The position numbers were made by a program, and so were the translations under genes. From Mycolicibacterium mageritense (lineage in GTDB: Bacteria; Actinomycetota; Actinomycetes; Mycobacteriales; Mycobacteriaceae), in contig NZ_AP022567.1 in NCBI RefSeq assembly GCF_010727475.1, positions 3,348,001 to 3,412,000 of the forward strand: a stretch of 64,000 nt of DNA, written 5' to 3'. The number at the start of each line of letters is the position of its first letter. Within the stretch, counting starts at the first letter, position 1. Below, piece after piece: positions 60,252 to 64,000 of the stretch. The notes beneath the pieces were generated by a model. It had not been told where the DNA came from. It ran no database searches and saw only the letters and a list, made by a program, of their open reading frames with translations.

Positions 60252-61426
60252 CAGTTCTTCCCCTCCGCGGTGTGCTCGGTGATGGCGTTGACGATGGCCT
60301 GTCCGGCCCGGCCGAGAAGTTGATCCCGCATGCCTTTGGCCCAGTCGTGCGACGCGCGTGCCGCGGTCAACTGCCCCTTGAAGTGCGGGATGACCTCACG
60401 CGCGAACAGCTCGTACGAGTGGAAGGTCGCGGCGGGCGGCGCCCAGTCGTGGCCGAGCAGCAGCAATGTGCCGAACCCGCCGGACCGGTCCAGTAGATCC
60501 TGGATGTAGCCGATCGCGTCGGCAGCGGTGCCGATGCAGCAATTGCCTTTGGACGCATAGTTTTCCACGAACTCGTACGCCGACTCGGTGGCTTCGGTCT
60601 GCTCCGAAAGCGGCACGAAGCCTGCCGCGCCGAAGTAGTTCGCGAAGTCCTGCAGGCCGTACGTGCAGTCCTCGATGGCCTGCTCGCGGGTGTCGGCGAG
60701 GTGCACGACGCCGAGCACGCGCCAATCCTTGCGGTCCGGCTCGGGCCGGTCCGACTTCGCGGCCTGATCGCGCACGATGTCCCACGTGGTCTCCAGCGCC
60801 GCATAGCCGCCGGGCACCGACATCGACAACGACAGCAGCGACGTGCCAAGGGCCCCGGCCAGCCGCGGGCCGGACGGCGAGACCATCGCCGCGGTGGAGA
60901 TCTCCGGATAGGGGTAGGTGTAGGGCCGGATGTGCAGGGCCGCGTCCCGCAGGGTGAACCATTCGGTCTTGCGGTCGATCCGCTCGTCGGGCGCGGCGCG
61001 GAACAGCGCCAGGATTGCCTCGAGGGATTCCTGCATCATGGGCCGCTGATCGACCGGGTCGATGCCCATCATGTAGGCGTCGGACGGCAGCGCGCCCGGA
61101 CCGGTCCCGAACATCACCCGGCCGCGGGTCAGGTGATCGAGCAGCACCCAGCGGTCGGCCACCATGAGCGGGTGGTGATAGGGCAGGGAAACGACGCCGG
61201 TGCCCAACCGGATGTGTTTGGTCCGCTCGGCCGCGGCCGCGATGAACACCTCGGGACACGCGATGAGCTCGTAGCCGCCCGAGTGGTGTTCACCGAACCA
61301 CGCCTCGTCGTAGCCGAGCCGGTCCAGTGCCTCGACACGGTCCATGTCGTACTGCAGTGCGGTGGTGGGAGATTGGCCGACCGGGTGAAACGGCGTGATG
61401 AAGACGCCGAAGTTCAGCGGCCTCAC
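60251..61426 (-). CDS. LLM class flavin-dependent oxidoreductase (bacterial luciferase-like)
   Basis: This 391-residue protein has the luciferase-like monooxygenase fold: LNFGVFITPFHPVGQSPTTALQYDMDRVEALDRLGYDEAWFGEHHSGGYE, then LGTGVVSLPYHHPLMVADRWVLLDHLTRGRVMFGTGPGALPSDAYMMGID. It probably uses FMN with O2; an F420 cofactor is possible in mycobacteria. GTG 61426 overlaps the hydrolase stop (GTGA). It is the middle gene of a three-gene operon with the epoxide hydrolase and alcohol dehydrogenase. Confidence 0.88.
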   Translation of the reverse strand: MRPLNFGVFITPFHPVGQSPTTALQYDMDRVEALDRLGYDEAWFGEHHSGGYELIACPEVFIAAAAERTKHIRLGTGVVSLPYHHPLMVADRWVLLDHLTRGRVMFGTGPGALPSDAYMMGIDPVDQRPMMQESLEAILALFRAAPDERIDRKTEWFTLRDAALHIRPYTYPYPEISTAAMVSPSGPRLAGALGTSLLSLSMSVPGGYAALETTWDIVRDQAAKSDRPEPDRKDWRVLGVVHLADTREQAIEDCTYGLQDFANYFGAAGFVPLSEQTEATESAYEFVENYASKGNCCIGTAADAIGYIQDLLDRSGGFGTLLLLGHDWAPPAATFHSYELFAREVIPHFKGQLTAARASHDWAKGMRDQLLGRAGQAIVNAITEHTAEGKN

Positions 61427-62346
61427 TTGAGGCCGCCCAGGAATTCGAGGAGCACGGCGTTGACCTGGTCCGGGCGCTCCTGCTGCAGCCAGTGCCCGGC
61501 GCCGTCGAGCAGCACCTCGCGGTACTCGCCCGTCACCACGTCGCGGACGTGGTCTCGAGGCGTGAAGCTCAGCACCGGGTCGGCGCTGCCGGCCAGGAAC
61601 AGGGTCGGCACCGTGATGGTCGGGGCGGGCGTGGTCTCGGTCAGCTCCCAGTTGCGGTCGAAGTTGCGGTACCAGTTCAGCGGCCCGGTGAAGCCGGTCG
61701 CGGTGAAAGCCTGTACGTACCGGTCGAACTCGGCGGCGCTGATCCACTCGGGCAGCGGCGGCAGTGGCCGGTCGACGAGGTTCTCGGGCGGCTCACCGAA
61801 GCCCTCCAACGCGATCATGCGGCGCATCGATTCGTACGTGTTGGCGCCGAGTGCGGCGTCCGCGACGCCGGGCTCCTGGAAGTAGAGGATGTAGAAGAAG
61901 TTGTCGCCGAAGAACTTCCGCCAGATCTGGACCGGTGGTGCCGGGGCCCGCGGCACGGGCGGCACGCTCAGGGCGGCCACCGCGCGGACCCGGTCGGGGA
62001 AGAACAGCGGGAAGTTGGTGGCCACCGGTGAGCCCCAGTCGTGGCCCACCAGCACGGCCTTCTCGGCGCCGACGTCGTCGAGCAGCCCGGCGATGTCGGC
62101 GGTGAGCTCGGTGATGTTGTAGGCGTCGATGCCCTCGGGCCGCGACGAGCCGCCGTAGCCGCGCTGATCGGGGGCCAGCACGTGGTAGCCGGCTTCGGCA
62201 AGCACCGGGATCTGGTGCCGCCACGAGTAGGCCAGCTCGGGGAAACCGTGCGCCAGCACGACGACGGGATTGCCGCGCTCGCCCGCCTCGGTCACCTTCA
62301 ACGTCACGCCATTGGTATCGACTAACCGTTCGGTCGGTGTGCTCAC
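61423..62346 (-). CDS. Epoxide hydrolase-like alpha/beta hydrolase
   Basis: This 307-residue alpha/beta hydrolase has the oxyanion motif HGFPE (33-37), the nucleophile Asp103 in VGHDWGS, and a late GAGHWLQQE. Aspartate rather than serine at the elbow, with HGFPE, is the epoxide hydrolase signature. Mycobacteria have several of these. A GTG at 62346 is used; TTG 62358 and GTG 62352 are alternatives. First in a three-gene operon with an LLM monooxygenase, it may open an epoxide made in the same pathway. Confidence 0.87.
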   Translation of the reverse strand: MSTPTERLVDTNGVTLKVTEAGERGNPVVVLAHGFPELAYSWRHQIPVLAEAGYHVLAPDQRGYGGSSRPEGIDAYNITELTADIAGLLDDVGAEKAVLVGHDWGSPVATNFPLFFPDRVRAVAALSVPPVPRAPAPPVQIWRKFFGDNFFYILYFQEPGVADAALGANTYESMRRMIALEGFGEPPENLVDRPLPPLPEWISAAEFDRYVQAFTATGFTGPLNWYRNFDRNWELTETTPAPTITVPTLFLAGSADPVLSFTPRDHVRDVVTGEYREVLLDGAGHWLQQERPDQVNAVLLEFLGGLK

Positions 62347-62397
62347 GATCACAGCCAAGCACAGGATCGGCAGGATCGTAAGCCTGGCTATTCAAAT

Positions 62398-62433
62398 CTA
62401 TCGAAACATGAACGCCCGTTTCTGTTACGATAG
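62398..62433. promoter_or_regulatory. Inverted repeat overlapping the -10 of the hydrolase gene
   Basis: CTATCGAAAC (62398-62407) and GTTACGATAG (62424-62433) are inverted repeats matching at 9 of 10 positions, 16 bp apart, with a nested GAAAC/GTTTC pair. The right arm covers a TACGAT -10 (62426-62431) that ends 7 bases before the GTG at 62438, so the mRNA would be leaderless and easily repressed. The epoxide hydrolase start is 52 bp away on the other side. No regulator gene adjoins it. Confidence 0.45.
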
Positions 62434-62437
62434 GTTT

Positions 62438-63463
62438 GTGTTGCGTGCCAGTGGGTGGGTGATCGCCGTGTGCTGCGTCTTCGCGGCCGTGTCGGGCGGA
62501 GTCGTACTCGTGCAGAACGACTTCGACATCGCCGAGCAGCGCGTGGTGATACCGGGATCGGCGCAATCGCTCGACGCGATCCTGGCGCTGCCGCGTCGTA
62601 GTGAAAAGCCGCATGGGCTGGTGATTTTCGTGCACGGCGACGGCCCGGCGGACGCATCGCGGGACTCCTTCTACCGGCCGCTGTGGGAGACGTTCGCGCG
62701 GGCCGGCTACGCCTCGGTGTCCTGGAACAAGCCCGGTGTCGCCGGCGCGCCGGGCAATTGGCTGTTCCAGAGCATGCACGACCGTGCCGTCGAAACCGAA
62801 GCCGTACTGGCCTGGGCGAAAGGCCGAAGCGACATTGATCCGCACCGCATCGGGGTGTGGGGCATCAGCCAGGCGGGTTGGGTGCTGCCCGAGGTCGCCG
62901 CGGACCATCCCGAGTTGCAGTTCATGATCCTGGTAGGACCGGCCGTCAACTGGCTGCGCCAAGGCGAGTACAACCTGCGGGCCGAACTGCGCGCACAACG
63001 CGCCGGCGACGCCGAGATCGCCGCTGCGCTGCACCGCAGGACCGAATCCGTGCGACTGCTGCGCGCCGATGCCGACTATGGCCGGTACCTCGCGAGCGGC
63101 ATCGACGACCCGCCGATGTCCGCCGACCGCTGGCGATTCGTGCACACCAACTACACGGCCGATGCGACGCTACAGCTGGGGCGGATCAGGATTCCTGTGC
63201 TGCTTGCCCTCGGCGCGGACGACCGCAACGTCGACGTCGCCGAAACCGAGCGGGTCTATCGCGCCCACCTGTCCCCGAACCAGCTGACCGTCGCGACGTT
63301 CCCGCACGCGTCGCACAACATCGTCAAGGCTCCGCTCGACCACGACCAGGGCGTCTGGTCGGTCCTCGTGGCGGTCTTCGCGCCGCGCTCGCTCTACGCG
63401 CCCGGCTACCTCGAATCTCTCCGGCAGTTCGTCGGAGACCAACCCGAAAGGAGCACGGCATGA
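62438..63463 (+). CDS. Exported or membrane-anchored alpha/beta hydrolase
   Basis: This 341-residue protein starts VLRASGWVIAVCCVFAAVSGGVVLVQ, a signal peptide or N-terminal anchor. An alpha/beta hydrolase domain follows with VIFVHGDGPAD, the nucleophile elbow GISQAGW (Ser144), an acid in GADDRNVD and the late His in FPHASHNIV. It resembles dienelactone hydrolase/esterase types that act outside the membrane. GTG 62438 is chosen because of the -10 just upstream; an ATG at 62408 lies inside the inverted repeat. It overlaps the next gene by 4 bases. Confidence 0.8.
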   Translation: MLRASGWVIAVCCVFAAVSGGVVLVQNDFDIAEQRVVIPGSAQSLDAILALPRRSEKPHGLVIFVHGDGPADASRDSFYRPLWETFARAGYASVSWNKPGVAGAPGNWLFQSMHDRAVETEAVLAWAKGRSDIDPHRIGVWGISQAGWVLPEVAADHPELQFMILVGPAVNWLRQGEYNLRAELRAQRAGDAEIAAALHRRTESVRLLRADADYGRYLASGIDDPPMSADRWRFVHTNYTADATLQLGRIRIPVLLALGADDRNVDVAETERVYRAHLSPNQLTVATFPHASHNIVKAPLDHDQGVWSVLVAVFAPRSLYAPGYLESLRQFVGDQPERSTA

Positions 63464-64000
63464 GAGTTCTCGCACTGGGCGGCGCCGGATCGATGGGCGC
63501 CGTTGCTGCCCGGACCGTCGCGGCCGGAGGCGTCGAGCAGATCGTCATCGCCGATCGTGACCGTGCGGCGGCCGGGCGCGTCGCCCGGGAGTTGGCCGAT
63601 GCGCCGGTGCCCGTCTGCGCCCGCCGGGTCGACGTGACCGATGGTGCCGAACTCCGCGATGCCCTGCATGGCGCGGATCTGGTGCTCAACACCGTCGGGC
63701 CGTACTTCCGCTTCGGATTGGCGGTGCTGCGGGCCGCGATCGACACCGGAACGCATTACCTCGACATCTGCGACGACTGGGAACCCACCGTCGCGATGCT
63801 CGAACTCGATGCGGAGGCCCGCGCAGCAGGCGTGACCGCGGTCATCGGCATGGGAGCCAGCCCTGGTGTGAGCAACCTGCTCGCCGCCACGGCGGTGGCG
63901 CCACTCGACTCGGTTCGCGACGTGTACACGGCCTGGCCGGTCGATGCGACGGGCGATGTCGACGACAGCCGCGGGCAACTGATCGGCGCGGACGGATCAC
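63460..64000 (+). CDS. Saccharopine dehydrogenase-like NAD(P)-binding protein (partial, 3' end outside window)
   Basis: The visible 180 residues read MRVLALGGAGSMGAVAARTVAAGGVEQIVIADRD, a Rossmann motif. LNTVGPYFRFGLAVLRAAIDTGTHYLDICDDWEPTVAMLELDAEARAAGVTAVIGMGASPGVSNLLAA follows, the saccharopine dehydrogenase/carboxynorspermidine-type pattern. ATGA overlap with the hydrolase gene shows an operon, and AAAGGAG precedes the start. The frame is open to the window end. Substrate unknown. Confidence 0.82.
   Translation, partial: MRVLALGGAGSMGAVAARTVAAGGVEQIVIADRDRAAAGRVARELADAPVPVCARRVDVTDGAELRDALHGADLVLNTVGPYFRFGLAVLRAAIDTGTHYLDICDDWEPTVAMLELDAEARAAGVTAVIGMGASPGVSNLLAATAVAPLDSVRDVYTAWPVDATGDVDDSRGQLIGADGS

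Noticed and set aside
1..64000. CRISPR arrays, insertion sequences, integrases, tRNA-associated attachment sites
   Set aside because: No regularly spaced repeats, transposase or integrase motifs were seen, and the tRNA-Thr 3' end is not repeated nearby as far as I could read.

Overview
This window is high-GC actinobacterial chromosome, almost certainly a rapidly growing mycobacterium (Mycolicibacterium, close to M. smegmatis). Its two ends match the M. tuberculosis gene order around Rv3623-Rv3645 as I remember it. The left end carries an adenylate cyclase, DNA polymerase III delta', tRNA-Thr(CGT), a carboxymuconolactone decarboxylase-like protein, an Rv3635-type membrane protein, galE1, and an Rv3632/ppgS/Rv3630 block. 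The right end carries ppa, dacB, an Rv3626c-type zincin, tilS, hpt and lpqG. Between ppgS/Rv3630 and ppa lies about 37 kb of accessory DNA. No insertion sequence, integrase, phage gene or CRISPR array was seen.

Layout. 1-6 kb: housekeeping and cell-wall sugar genes. 6-8.4 kb: an N-acyl-D-amino-acid deacylase-type amidohydrolase and its TetR regulator, with a palindromic operator inside the promoter. 8.4-16 kb: a minus-strand five-gene operon encoding a Pls-type membrane NRPS, an M1 aminopeptidase, a flippase-like protein, polyprenyl-phosphate-GalNAc synthase and its small membrane partner. Divergent from it is a TerC metal exporter behind a yybP-ykoY (Mn2+) riboswitch. 17-21.4 kb: a partner-switching signalling module (receiver-PPM phosphatase, CHASE3 histidine kinase, receiver, RsbW-like kinase, STAS antagonist) that probably feeds the SigF pathway. 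23.8-27.7 kb: a D-glucarate to 2-oxoglutarate operon (aldehyde dehydrogenase, KdgD, enolase-superfamily dehydratase). 28.6-34.4 kb: a LacI-controlled block (prenyl diphosphate synthase, LacI, APC permease, nitrilase-family amidase, agmatinase-like ureohydrolase) with four related operator sequences. 34.5-47.6 kb: LysR, amidase, 2-hydroxyacid dehydrogenase, a complete dipeptide-type ABC importer, a TauE/SafE permease, an IclR regulator, an E. coli-type glucarate dehydratase and a second 2-hydroxyacid dehydrogenase. 53.5-64 kb: a PucR regulator with an aldehyde dehydrogenase/MFS/old-yellow-enzyme operon, a convergent epoxide hydrolase/LLM flavin oxidoreductase/alcohol dehydrogenase operon, and an alpha/beta hydrolase with a saccharopine dehydrogenase-like gene that runs off the end.

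How the parts work together. The accessory region mainly handles uptake and oxidation of sugar acids and nitrogen compounds, together with local regulators. The two glucarate dehydratases could share the single KdgD/semialdehyde dehydrogenase pair at 23.9-26.4 kb. The five-gene operon is the least explained system here. It joins an amino-acid-activating synthetase to lipid-linked galactosamine synthesis and a flippase, which suggests aminoacyl or peptide decoration of a surface glycan. Genes are tightly packed with many 1-4 base stop/start overlaps, several transcripts look leaderless, and no gene-free stretch exceeds 300 bases.
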